Assembly: GCA_947303585.1 (NCBI GenBank)
Contig: CAMYYT010000009.1
Coordinates: 1 to 41,100 of the forward strand
DNA: 41,100 bases
From: an uncultured Pseudomonadota bacterium
Lineage (GTDB): Bacteria > Pseudomonadota > Alphaproteobacteria > Rs-D84
Reading direction: 5' to 3'
The notes below the pieces were generated by a model. The model was not told where the DNA came from. It did not search any database and saw only the letters and a program-made list of their open reading frames with translations. How positions within the stretch are numbered: position 1 is the stretch's first letter; the number at the start of each line of letters is the position of its first letter. The position numbers were made by a program, and so were the translations under genes. This document shows, one piece after another, positions 24,462 to 31,697 of the stretch.

Positions 24462-26858
24462 TTAGAAATTATATCTAAATTTCAACATACCTGTCTGAGA
24501 TGTGTAATCTTTGCGGACATCAATATCATAATTGATAGAAAAGTCCATACCACGATGTTTCATACCCAAACCGATACCGAATTCACCACCAAATCTGGAC
24601 AATCTTTCAACATCCAAAGTATACGCATCTACGCCTGGCATTGTGATTGTTGCAACATTTTTATCTGATAACATATCATATTTAATCGCCGCATTTAATT
24701 GTGGGACAAATGTTGTGTATTTATCAGCAACTACGTTAAACGCATACTTTGCGCCCAAAACACCAGTCAAGAAATTAGTATTATCAGACTTTGTTTTTAC
24801 ACCCAAAGAATTTGTATAATCGTCAGCCATTACATGCATATAACGTAATCCCAATTCTGGAGTTAAACCAAAATCTAAATCGTATCCTGCAGCAACAGCC
24901 ATTCCCAACGCATCAACATCGTAATCAGCTGTCACAGGTGTTCCCATTGCATCACCCTCTTCTGAATAATCAGACATGGTGTAATTTGCAACTGCATTTA
25001 CATACCATGCTGCCGGTTTATATTGACCATACAAGAACACGGTGTTGCTGTCGATTTCTGTATCACGCGCAGAACCAGAGATATCAGAGTGAGCATAAGA
25101 ATAACCTGCCCCCACTGTCCAAACTCTGTTCATTGTGCCATCTAACCCAGCAGAAATACCGCGTGTATAACCACGGAACGCATCGTTTTGTTTAGACTTA
25201 TTAAACAAACCTTGCGCCCAAACACCGCCGCTAGTCATAGTGATATCACCACCAGCACGACCAAATGTTGGAGCCGCCATACGTGCGCTTGCCAAATTTG
25301 TCACAGTATTTTGAACCGATGTCGCCACAGATTGAGTTACAGATTCTTTTTCTGGATGAACAGCTTTAGCGGCATGTTCTACTTCACGTTTTGCTTCTGG
25401 TGTTCCTTCTGCCAATTTTTCTTGGATTTTAATACCCAAATCATTCAGCTTTTCAGAAGTAGATGCATTCAAACCAACAATCGCTTTGGCTGCATCTTGT
25501 TCGATATCATTTTCGGTTGCAATTTTTGTTGCAGATTTCCTTGATGCTACAACAGTCCCATCACTTGCCCCAGGAGCCAAGTCATAAACCGCGTTTGTCC
25601 AATTCCATGTAAAGTCGCTGTCTGTCGTAGTCGCTCTCACAACATTGTATGTCCCTTCGTCACGAACAGTCATACTCAATGTGGCACCATTAGCATCCAA
25701 AGTATCAACTACAATTTGACTATAAGCACTTGTGTCGTTCAGTGTCAAATTCAACTTATCATTCGCATTCATTACCAAAGTACCAGCAGTCAATTTTGCA
25801 TTTTCATCCATATTGATTGTCTGGAATTCTTTGACAGTACCTGCAACATTTACATCAACATTGTTAATATTCAATTCTGTTGCACCACCAACGTGATAAG
25901 CACGAACATCACCACCAATATTGATATTACCGCCACCCAACATATTTAATGTAGCATTACCGACAACACTATTAACATCTGAATTTTTAGCATCACCTTC
26001 TCTGTCACGGCTTCCAACATTAACATCACCAGCAATTCTAATTATTCCAGAAGTATTCAAATTAACTTCTGTACTGGCAACAGAACTAGCATTTCTTTGG
26101 GCACCAGCAATAATCCAACTACCCTCATTCAAAGCAGAAGTAGCCGTATCAGAATCTTTTGTAGTATAACCAATAACACTATTCCCTGTGACATTAATTT
26201 TCACATTGTCTGCCGACACATATGCGCCCGTTGAAAGCACTTCATCTTTAACAAACGAATTGTCAATATTAATTTCAATATCGTGCACTTTTATCTTGGC
26301 AAGACTCGGGTCCTCATGAGTAGTACTATTACCAATATTTGCACCACGCACACTCTTCATCACAGATGAATCAGCAATCGTAACCATCGTTTTTCCAGAC
26401 AAACCGATATTATCCGTAATTTCAGAAGCAACATTTGTATAGAACTGATTCCCAATAACATTTCTATCAACAGAAGAATTATTTTTTACAATAACTGATA
26501 CATCGCCATTAACATATTGACTAAGTTTCTTCTGTTCATCCGTTGGGGTTGTTGCACCTGTTAAACTTGCAATCTGAGAACTAACAAAAAAAGCGCTTCC
26601 ATAAACACCATTGATTTCGGAAGTACCAGTCTGTGTCACACCATCTAAAACCAAATTTACATTACCATTAACAGTATCACGCATGGCGGTCCCAGTGATA
26701 ACATAAGCATCACCCGCCGAATAATCAACGTTGCCATTGATTGTAGAATACGAATCAACATCAGGATGATCCCATGAAAAACCTGCCATTGCAGGCATAA
26801 CCAACAATGCCGGTAAAACCGAAACCCCCATTAAAAACCCATGGAAATATTTATTCAT
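24462..26858 (-). CDS. Autotransporter (type Va) with beta-helical passenger
   Basis: A 798-residue protein with a signal peptide (MNKYFHGFLMGVSVLPALLVMPAMA). The passenger is rich in Asn/Val/Gly, with recurring NV.INV, NINIGGDV and VNGDV strands typical of a right-handed beta-helix. A linker with Ala/Glu-rich helix follows (about 480-540). The C-terminal ~260 residues form a 12-strand barrel (GGVWAQGLFNKSKQND, AGLDGTMNRVWTVGAGYSYAHSD, final LKFRYNF ending in the usual Phe). The passenger has no visible protease motif, so a role as adhesin or surface protein is inferred. AGGAG precedes the ATG at 26858; the upstream extension is rejected. Confidence 0.92.
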   Translation of the reverse strand: MNKYFHGFLMGVSVLPALLVMPAMAGFSWDHPDVDSYSTINGNVDYSAGDAYVITGTAMRDTVNGNVNLVLDGVTQTGTSEINGVYGSAFFVSSQIASLTGATTPTDEQKKLSQYVNGDVSVIVKNNSSVDRNVIGNQFYTNVASEITDNIGLSGKTMVTIADSSVMKSVRGANIGNSTTHEDPSLAKIKVHDIEINIDNSFVKDEVLSTGAYVSADNVKINVTGNSVIGYTTKDSDTATSALNEGSWIIAGAQRNASSVASTEVNLNTSGIIRIAGDVNVGSRDREGDAKNSDVNSVVGNATLNMLGGGNINIGGDVRAYHVGGATELNINNVDVNVAGTVKEFQTINMDENAKLTAGTLVMNANDKLNLTLNDTSAYSQIVVDTLDANGATLSMTVRDEGTYNVVRATTTDSDFTWNWTNAVYDLAPGASDGTVVASRKSATKIATENDIEQDAAKAIVGLNASTSEKLNDLGIKIQEKLAEGTPEAKREVEHAAKAVHPEKESVTQSVATSVQNTVTNLASARMAAPTFGRAGGDITMTSGGVWAQGLFNKSKQNDAFRGYTRGISAGLDGTMNRVWTVGAGYSYAHSDISGSARDTEIDSNTVFLYGQYKPAAWYVNAVANYTMSDYSEEGDAMGTPVTADYDVDALGMAVAAGYDLDFGLTPELGLRYMHVMADDYTNSLGVKTKSDNTNFLTGVLGAKYAFNVVADKYTTFVPQLNAAIKYDMLSDKNVATITMPGVDAYTLDVERLSRFGGEFGIGLGMKHRGMDFSINYDIDVRKDYTSQTGMLKFRYNF

Positions 26859-26892
26859 GATATTTTCTCCTTTTTTTGTACCACCTGACGAC

Positions 26893-26921
26893 ATATTAAA
26901 ACACAAACAGTGTTTTTGCAA
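26893..26921 (-). promoter_or_regulatory. Autotransporter promoter
   Basis: Minus-strand TTGCAA (26916-26921), 17-nt spacer, TAATAT (26893-26898). It gives a leader of about 27 nt with AGGAG. Confidence 0.6.
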
Positions 26922-26959
26922 GGTTTTTAGTATAAAAATATAATCAAAGGAAAAAATTC

Positions 26960-27691
26960 TTAGTGTTTTCCAAAATACAATTTTGAATATTCAGACATCA
27001 ATTCAATCATAATACCGCGATAACCAAATTTATCCCAATTATGTGAAGCTGTTTTCAATGCCATCGTAAAATCTTCAAACGAAGTTTGTTCCCAATCTAT
27101 AAAGAAAGTTATATCAAAAGTTTTTGTATCCAACATAAAATTTTGCCAAATGTCTTTTTGAAACCACCCGTATAAAAATCCAGGCTTTGCATTTGGGTCT
27201 GATTTCAAATCGCGAATTTCCACAGGATCAGCCTTGCCAACCACATATAAAAAATTAGCAATCTGTTTTGCAATATGTTTCTCATGCAGCCCGATAATTT
27301 CAGGTTTAACATCAGTCAACAAAGTTCCACGTGCAAATTCGTACTTTCTTATATAAATATTTTTATATGGAATTATTTTCATCAAAGGTATTCTTATCGG
27401 CGAAATTCCATAAAAAGCATCAACGATTCGTTTTTCGCGAATCGAAACTTCTTTGCCATCAGTCAACAAAGGGAATTTAAACACATGCTTATCATTCAAA
27501 ATAACAACAAAGTTTTTACAACCATATCCAACCAAAGTTCTTATTTTGCGCTTTTCCATATGGCGAGCAAATTTGCGAACATATCGAACATATTCGCGCG
27601 TTTGCGGGAAACGAATTCTGGTCCGCACTTTGTCACGCAATTTTTTTGACCAAATAAAACCACAAACAAGATTAGATATAAAATGTCGCAT
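26960..27691 (-). CDS. Protein-kinase-like / aminoglycoside-phosphotransferase-like protein
   Basis: A 243-residue soluble protein. The basic N-terminus (IWSKKLRDKVRTRIRFP) resembles starts of LPS-core biosynthesis proteins. NFVVILNDKHVFKFPLL looks like a kinase N-lobe with a conserved Lys. WQNFML followed by TFFIDWEQTSFEDF fits the catalytic-loop Asn and the metal-binding Asp of the APH/kinase fold. A canonical HGD is not obvious, so activity is uncertain. It could be a sugar or LPS-core kinase. The ATG at 27691 follows AAAGGTGG; the frame upstream to 27724 is rejected. Confidence 0.65.
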   Translation of the reverse strand: MRHFISNLVCGFIWSKKLRDKVRTRIRFPQTREYVRYVRKFARHMEKRKIRTLVGYGCKNFVVILNDKHVFKFPLLTDGKEVSIREKRIVDAFYGISPIRIPLMKIIPYKNIYIRKYEFARGTLLTDVKPEIIGLHEKHIAKQIANFLYVVGKADPVEIRDLKSDPNAKPGFLYGWFQKDIWQNFMLDTKTFDITFFIDWEQTSFEDFTMALKTASHNWDKFGYRGIMIELMSEYSKLYFGKH

Positions 27692-27815
27692 AAACCACCT
27701 TTGTCCTTTAGTGAATATAATCATAGGACAAAAAAGATATCAATGCAAAATAAAAAATATGTCCAAAGAATCCAGTCCGCATATACACAAAAACCAATCT
27801 ACCCAAAGGAGTATA

Positions 27816-27857
27816 TTTGAATTTTTGGTTGTGCTATCTGTGCAATTCGCGAGCCGA
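27816..27857. repeat. Cassette boundary copy 4
   Basis: TTTGAATTTTTGGTTG (27816-27831) is identical to 29896-29911, the 3' flank and CCA end of tRNA-Gln. TGGTTGTGCT (27826-27835) and CAATTCGCGAGCCGA (27843-27857) match 28715-28746. An imperfect hairpin (TACCC/GGAGTA) precedes it. Confidence 0.65.
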
Positions 27858-27895
27858 ATTGATTGAGATTTGGCGAGAGATTGATAGTATAAAAG

Positions 27896-27919
27896 GTAAG
27901 TTGGGATTGCTCAACTTAC
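27896..27919 (-). terminator. Terminator of the transglutaminase-like gene
   Basis: GTAAGTTG (27896-27903) pairs with CAACTTAC (27912-27919). On the minus strand it is followed by CTTTTAT. The stop codon lies inside the stem. Confidence 0.7.
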
Positions 27920-28572
27920 ATTGAAATCTGATTATCTGGGGATACAACTTGTTTTTTATTATTTACGGTATTCGTTGCATTGTTCAACAAAATCTTTTTG
28001 GCAGTATTGCAACCCAAATAAATCTTTTTTATCTGTTCATAATTATCAATAGTATCGTATTCTTGCGGTGTTAAAATTGCTGCTATTGTATAACCATTGT
28101 GTCGTTGAAAGTTCACTTTTTCATCGACTTTGCATTTTGACTTTACTTCTATTTCTTCAAAACTTTTACCCAATCCATGTTGGACATCAATCATATGCAA
28201 ACCATCAGACATATTCACAGCAATAACTTGATGGCCATGTAATTGTCCTTTCTCTTTTTTTCCTATTTGGTCTGTGTTTACTGTCAAAACAACTTTGAAA
28301 TCGTTCAATCCAATCTCCCTGGCATATTTAGAAAACAATCTTGAACACCCTGTACATCCTGACACTAACCATGGTATGTTTTTATCGATAATATCTTGCG
28401 CAGACAAAGAAAATGGCAAATTTAATTTTTGTTCTTGTGTTAATTCAGGATGTTTTTCAAAATATTCTTGTCGTGATATAGCATTCATTAGTGATGGTTC
28501 AACTTTGTGAAATTGTTGTTCCATCATTTTTAATACAGTTTTAACTTTTTCTTTAATTTCTTGGTCAGTCAT
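27916..28572 (-). CDS. Transglutaminase-like Cys protein (cassette cargo 2)
   Basis: A 218-residue protein without signal peptide. SGCTGCSRLFSKYAREIGL (71-89) followed by GHQVIAV (113-119) and HMIDVQ (126-131) matches the Cys, His, Asp order of transglutaminase-like enzymes (candidates C73 or C76, H114, D129). The flanks are helical. It could be an intracellular enzyme, a toxin or an exported effector; nothing visible decides this. The ATG at 28572 follows AAAGGAAAA; the frame upstream is untranslated leader. It is expressed from a block nearly identical to that of the next gene upstream, although the two proteins are unrelated. Confidence 0.65.
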   Translation of the reverse strand: MTDQEIKEKVKTVLKMMEQQFHKVEPSLMNAISRQEYFEKHPELTQEQKLNLPFSLSAQDIIDKNIPWLVSGCTGCSRLFSKYAREIGLNDFKVVLTVNTDQIGKKEKGQLHGHQVIAVNMSDGLHMIDVQHGLGKSFEEIEVKSKCKVDEKVNFQRHNGYTIAAILTPQEYDTIDNYEQIKKIYLGCNTAKKILLNNATNTVNNKKQVVSPDNQISM

Positions 28573-28591
28573 GATATTTTCCTTTACAAGC

Positions 28592-28706
28592 ATTGTATCA
28601 CAACGAGTTCGAAAATGCAAAAATTTCACTATTTCCCAAAACCAAACTTTCGAACTCTGCGAAAGGATTGCAAAACAAAGGAAAACTTGCCCCGATGGGC
28701 AAGTTT
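28592..28706 (-). promoter_or_regulatory. Duplicated terminator/promoter block, copy A
   Basis: Minus-strand order: hairpin AAACTTGCCC/GGGCAAGTTT (28683-28706) with T-rich tail, GAGTTCGAAAG site (TTCGAA 28649-28654), then TTGCAT (28615-28620), 17 nt, TACAAT (28592-28597). A second site, TTTTCGAACTC (TTCGAA 28608-28613), lies within the spacer in inverted orientation, 41 bp from the first. Confidence 0.75.
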
Positions 28707-28714
28707 GGAAACTG

Positions 28715-28746
28715 TGGTTGTGCTTGATGCACAATTCGCGAGCCGA
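28715..28746. repeat. Cassette boundary copy 3
   Basis: TGGTTGTGCT and CAATTCGCGAGCCGA, as at 27826-27857 (same 32-nt length; only the middle 7 nt differ). It sits between the metallopeptidase-like gene and the copy A hairpin. Confidence 0.65.
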
Positions 28747-28791
28747 CATAATCAAAATCGGACAAGAGATAAATGAATTTAAAAATATGTA

Positions 28792-29514
28792 TTAGAGAGA
28801 TTGTTCTTGTTGCTGTTGTTTTTGTTGCAATATTTTATAATCGATCATCATTTTTTTTACTGCGCCAGGCAAATCGGTTTTTATCGTGTCTGGTGTAATA
28901 TATGCATTTGCAAAAGAATTTCCAAACATCTTTTGAACAGGTTTCTGAATAAATTCATAACAAATTAAATCAACTATGCGTTCTTTCAAATCTTGTGGGA
29001 CATTATATAACTGTATTATAGGCTTTTCTATCAATAGATGTACAAATTCATGAAAAAGTGTATTCAATACCTCATCTTTATCATTCGGATATTGCGACAT
29101 TCTAAATATTATTTCTGCCTCTTTATCACTTTTAGGTAAATAGCCTGCACCTTTACCAAACGTGCATAGAATTTCCAGTTTTTCTGGTAAAACAGCATTC
29201 CAAGATGACAACAAAGGTATTAAAAACTTATTTATTGCCCGTTCTAACATTGGTTTTACATAAGATTCAAAAATATCATCAAAACGATTTAATACTTTAA
29301 CATTACGATTGTATATTTCTATGAATTTCTGGTGAGCATAATTAATATCTTGTTCTGACAAATTCGGTTTATTAAATAGTTCATACATAGGTTTGGGAGT
29401 AAAATTCCAACATGTATAACCATATTTCTTTAAACTATTATGAAATAAATTATAATCTTTACTAATTTGCTTCCAGGCTTCTTCCTTTGTCATCGGCCGC
29501 ATTATTATTTGCAT
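28792..29514 (-). CDS. Putative HExxH zinc metallopeptidase (cassette cargo 1)
   Basis: A 240-residue protein without signal peptide or membrane segment. LNTLFHEFVHLLIEKP contains HEFVH (155-159), a gluzincin-type zinc site. Possible third ligands are E179, D182 or E187 in ERIVDLICYEF. The rest is helical, and the C-terminus is Gln-rich (LQQKQQQQEQSL). I do not recognise a specific family. It may be a protease, a toxin or an effector. The ATG at 29514 follows AAAGGAAAA; the open frame upstream is the promoter block. It ends about 45 nt before boundary copy 3. Confidence 0.65.
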   Translation of the reverse strand: MQIIMRPMTKEEAWKQISKDYNLFHNSLKKYGYTCWNFTPKPMYELFNKPNLSEQDINYAHQKFIEIYNRNVKVLNRFDDIFESYVKPMLERAINKFLIPLLSSWNAVLPEKLEILCTFGKGAGYLPKSDKEAEIIFRMSQYPNDKDEVLNTLFHEFVHLLIEKPIIQLYNVPQDLKERIVDLICYEFIQKPVQKMFGNSFANAYITPDTIKTDLPGAVKKMMIDYKILQQKQQQQEQSL

Positions 29515-29539
29515 AGTGTTTTCCTTTGATTCTTCTCTG

Positions 29540-29655
29540 ATTATACCACAACTGGTTCGAAAACTCAAAAAAAACAGCAATTTTTCAAAATAAAACTTTC
29601 GAACTCTGCGAAAGTATCGCAAAACAAAAGAAAACTTGCCTTGATGGGCAAGTTT
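29540..29655 (-). promoter_or_regulatory. Duplicated terminator/promoter block, copy B
   Basis: Same layout as 28592-28706: hairpin AAACTTGCC/GGCAAGTTT (29632-29655), GAGTTCGAAAG site (TTCGAA 29598-29603), TTGAGT (29563-29568), 17 nt, TATAAT (29540-29545). The spacer holds TTTTCGAACCA (TTCGAA 29556-29561), 42 bp from the first site. The segment 29593-29671 matches 28644-28722 with only a few differences. Confidence 0.75.
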
Positions 29656-29663
29656 TGAAACTA

Positions 29664-29679
29664 TGGTTGGGGTACACGG
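29664..29679. repeat. Exact 16-bp copy of the tRNA-Gln 3' end (att-like)
   Basis: TGGTTGGGGTACACGG is identical to 29906-29921, the last 16 nt of tRNA-Gln including CCA, in the same orientation. Such direct repeats are what tRNA-targeting integration leaves behind. Confidence 0.7.
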
Positions 29680-29706
29680 TGCCTTGATACACAATAATAA
29701 AAATAA

Positions 29707-29732
29707 AAAAAATCGCTGGTTGTCGATTTTTT
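29707..29732. terminator. Hairpin AAAAAATCG/CGATTTTTT
   Basis: AATCG (29711-29715), loop CTGGTTGT, CGATT (29724-29728), extended by A/T runs on both sides. It is terminator-like in both directions. Confidence 0.55.
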
Positions 29733-29767
29733 AATATTTTTCTAATTGTCTATCTGCGTACTCGCTC

Positions 29768-29847
29768 GCCACCATTGTAATGGTGGCTGCGCGGCAATCG
29801 TGACGATTTTGCAAAGCAAAATCTACTGTTTGTCGAACCTGCGGTTC
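29768..29847. other. Run of three hairpins downstream of tRNA-Gln
   Basis: GCCACCATT/AATGGTGGC (29768-29787), GATTTTGC/GCAAAATC (29805-29823) and GAACC/GGTTC (29835-29847) follow in series. No convincing coding sequence is present; an open frame across it runs into the tRNA and is spurious. It may be a structured RNA or a REP-like repeat. Confidence 0.55.
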
Positions 29848-29878
29848 TCGTCTCGTTATCACCAAAACCAAAAATTAA

Positions 29879-29898
29879 AACACCCACAAAGGGTGTTT
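29879..29898 (-). terminator. tRNA-Gln terminator
   Basis: AACACCC (29879-29885), loop ACAAA, GGGTGTT. Read on the minus strand it lies right after the tRNA and is followed by TTTTAATTTTTGG. Confidence 0.75.
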
Positions 29899-29905
29899 GA
29901 ATTTT

Positions 29906-29979
29906 TGGTTGGGGTACACGGACTCGAACCGCGATATACAGAGTCAGAGTCTGCTGTTCTACCATTAAACTATACCCCA
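29906..29979 (-). tRNA. tRNA-Gln (anticodon CTG)
   Basis: A 74-nt cloverleaf with encoded CCA. Acceptor TGGGGTA/TACCCCA, D-arm GTTT-AATGGTA-GAAC, anticodon stem GCAGA/TCTGT with loop CTCTGAC (anticodon CTG), T-arm CGCGG-TTCGAGT-CCGTG, discriminator A. Confidence 0.93.
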
Positions 29980-29991
29980 ATACGCTCTGGT

Positions 29992-30019
29992 ATTATATAA
30001 AGATTATTTACTTTTTCAA
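29992..30019 (-). promoter_or_regulatory. tRNA-Gln promoter
   Basis: Minus-strand TTGAAA (30014-30019), 16-nt spacer, TATAAT (29992-29997). The -35 overlaps the stop codon of the hydrolase gene. Confidence 0.65.
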
Positions 30020-30741
30020 TCAAATATTTTCAAATTCCCGAAATCGTTGTGTGTGGCACGGTCTATTAAAACAATATCTTTTTCGTCCGCCCAAGTTTTT
30101 GCAAGATTATACGGGACAACACTATCGCGACCACCAACAAAATGTGTTTGTTTTATCTTTGGCAATTTTTCCATATCCAAAGACATATCCAATGGTTCAT
30201 CCCCGAAATATTGTGTCCACTTTTTATGATTTAACATCCCTGCTATTGTAATCCATTTATCAAATTTCAGGTTTGAATTTTGCTTGATTATCAACCCCGA
30301 AACCATCGCCCCCCCAGAATAACCAATCAAAGTAATATGTTTGTTTTTTGCAATTTGTTTTACAGCGCTGCTTTGCGCATCTATGATTTTTTGCGAAAAA
30401 CGACCATTAGTCCAATCGCTTTCATTACAATATTCATTCATAATAAATTGACAAGGGCGCGCCATATAAACCACATTTTCAAAACTATCATTTGCAGCCA
30501 AATCACGAACCATTTTGCCACGCGGCGTTGGGTTACTGGTCGGTTGCCCGTAAGCATCAAAAGCATATCCATCACCTTCGATATAAATATGAATATGTTT
30601 ATTATTTGGATTATTTATCTTTTGCCAAGTAGCAATTTCATAAGTTTTTGTTTTAATCGGCGTATAAACAAACCCATCCGGCGCAATCCAATTTTCCCCG
30701 GCACACGCAGCCAACAAAAACAAAGCCAATAATTTTTTCAC
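30016..30741 (-). CDS. Alpha/beta-hydrolase lipoprotein
   Basis: A 241-residue lipoprotein (MKKLLALFLLAAC, Cys13). It has an alpha/beta-hydrolase core with oxyanion-side YIEGDG (53-58), nucleophile elbow GYSGGA (Ser142), D205 (GGRDSVVP) and H231 (ATHNDFGN). It is probably a periplasmic or outer-membrane esterase; substrate unknown. The GTG at 30741 is chosen because it puts the lipobox at the usual place; a TTG at 30765 would add eight odd residues. It lies 46 nt after its upstream neighbour. Confidence 0.82.
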   Translation of the reverse strand: MKKLLALFLLAACAGENWIAPDGFVYTPIKTKTYEIATWQKINNPNNKHIHIYIEGDGYAFDAYGQPTSNPTPRGKMVRDLAANDSFENVVYMARPCQFIMNEYCNESDWTNGRFSQKIIDAQSSAVKQIAKNKHITLIGYSGGAMVSGLIIKQNSNLKFDKWITIAGMLNHKKWTQYFGDEPLDMSLDMEKLPKIKQTHFVGGRDSVVPYNLAKTWADEKDIVLIDRATHNDFGNLKIFD

Positions 30742-30787
30742 AACCCCATCTTCGCACTTTTGCAAAAATAATTCAAGGCGTGTTTAA

Positions 30788-31687
30788 TTAATTTTCACGG
30801 TACAAAGCTTTTCGAAACTTGTCTTCTGTATCTTCTGCCAATTTTTTAGCACACTTTGTTGCACAATTCTTTTCACAAGAAGCAGTTATATTTTCAAGAA
30901 AAACCCACGATAAATTATCACCACTCTGCTCTTCTTCTGTACCTGTTGGTGTAAAACCAGTCACTTTGCACCAACAGTATGAACCTGTAGTTGTTGAAGA
31001 AAAAGTGTTTTGTTCATACTCGTTTCCTGCTGTACCACAGCACATCGCACCACCAGACACCGTTCCATAGTCAAATTCAACCTCCCATGTTGGTACCCCA
31101 TCAGTGGAAAACGTTCCTGTTTTTTTTAAATCTACACCCTGCAACCCTTTTTCTGCTGGTGTATCACTTTTTTTTGGTTCGCCTTTTTTCACACATTGTT
31201 TGCCTAATTCTTTATAGCCTTCGTCGCATGTGCAATCTGTCCCACCTTCATTCTCTTTTGCATTTCTAACACAACTGTCTATCACGCATTTGTCATCATC
31301 ATTCTTCTTCATGCTTTTGATATGTTTCGCGCCTTTGAACTCCGCACTTTCCATACATTTTTTACTTACTTCTTGGTCAGCAAGTCTCGTTTCGCTTTCT
31401 GCTTTTTCTTTGCGTGCAGTTTCTAATTTTTTATCTAATTTTTCACTTTCTTTGCCATATTCTTTTATCTTTTGTGCTTCCACTACATTCCCAGCAACAC
31501 CCGCCGCAGTCAATCCCAATGTCGATATCCCGGCTATTTTTAATTTGCCTGTCGAACCTGTACACTTTTCCAATTCTTCTATCTTGCGCTGTTTTTCTTT
31601 GATTAATTGTGAATACCTTATTGATGCACCCAAACATATATTTGGCACTATTCCAATTAACAACCCAAGTAATATATATTTTCTCAT
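30788..31687 (-). CDS. Secreted coiled-coil protein with hydrophobic Gly-rich segment and Cys-rich domain
   Basis: A 299-residue protein with a signal peptide (MRKYILLGLLIGIVPNICLGAS). A helix ending in a Cys (KIEELEKC) is followed by a hydrophobic Gly-rich stretch (KIAGISTLGLTAAGVAGNVV, about 50-69), a charged coiled coil (about 72-105) and a Cys-rich C-terminal domain with DCTCDEGYKELGKQC, AMCCG, YCWCKV and CEKNCATKC. The first half has the same layout as the 31698-32087 product, so the two are probably paralogous. Function unknown. It lies 10 nt after its partner, in one operon. Confidence 0.78.
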   Translation of the reverse strand: MRKYILLGLLIGIVPNICLGASIRYSQLIKEKQRKIEELEKCTGSTGKLKIAGISTLGLTAAGVAGNVVEAQKIKEYGKESEKLDKKLETARKEKAESETRLADQEVSKKCMESAEFKGAKHIKSMKKNDDDKCVIDSCVRNAKENEGGTDCTCDEGYKELGKQCVKKGEPKKSDTPAEKGLQGVDLKKTGTFSTDGVPTWEVEFDYGTVSGGAMCCGTAGNEYEQNTFSSTTTGSYCWCKVTGFTPTGTEEEQSGDNLSWVFLENITASCEKNCATKCAKKLAEDTEDKFRKALYREN

Positions 31688-31697
31688 CTTTCGCGCC

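Noticed and set aside
27816..27857. A second complete tRNA gene at the cassette boundaries
   Set aside because: Only the 3'-end-like bases match. No cloverleaf can be drawn from the copies at 27816, 28715 or 29664.
28573..28755. N-terminal extension of the transglutaminase-like protein
   Set aside because: It covers the hairpin, operator-like sites and promoter. The good Shine-Dalgarno is before 28572. The same sequence upstream of 29514 is homologous as DNA, not as protein.
27692..29905. Integrase or transposase gene within the cassette stretch
   Set aside because: No frame on either strand shows recombinase motifs, so the mobility idea rests only on repeats and layout.
29750..29980. Open frame of 76 residues on the minus strand
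   Set aside because: It reads through tRNA-Gln, its terminator and the hairpin series. It has no Shine-Dalgarno and no protein-like composition.
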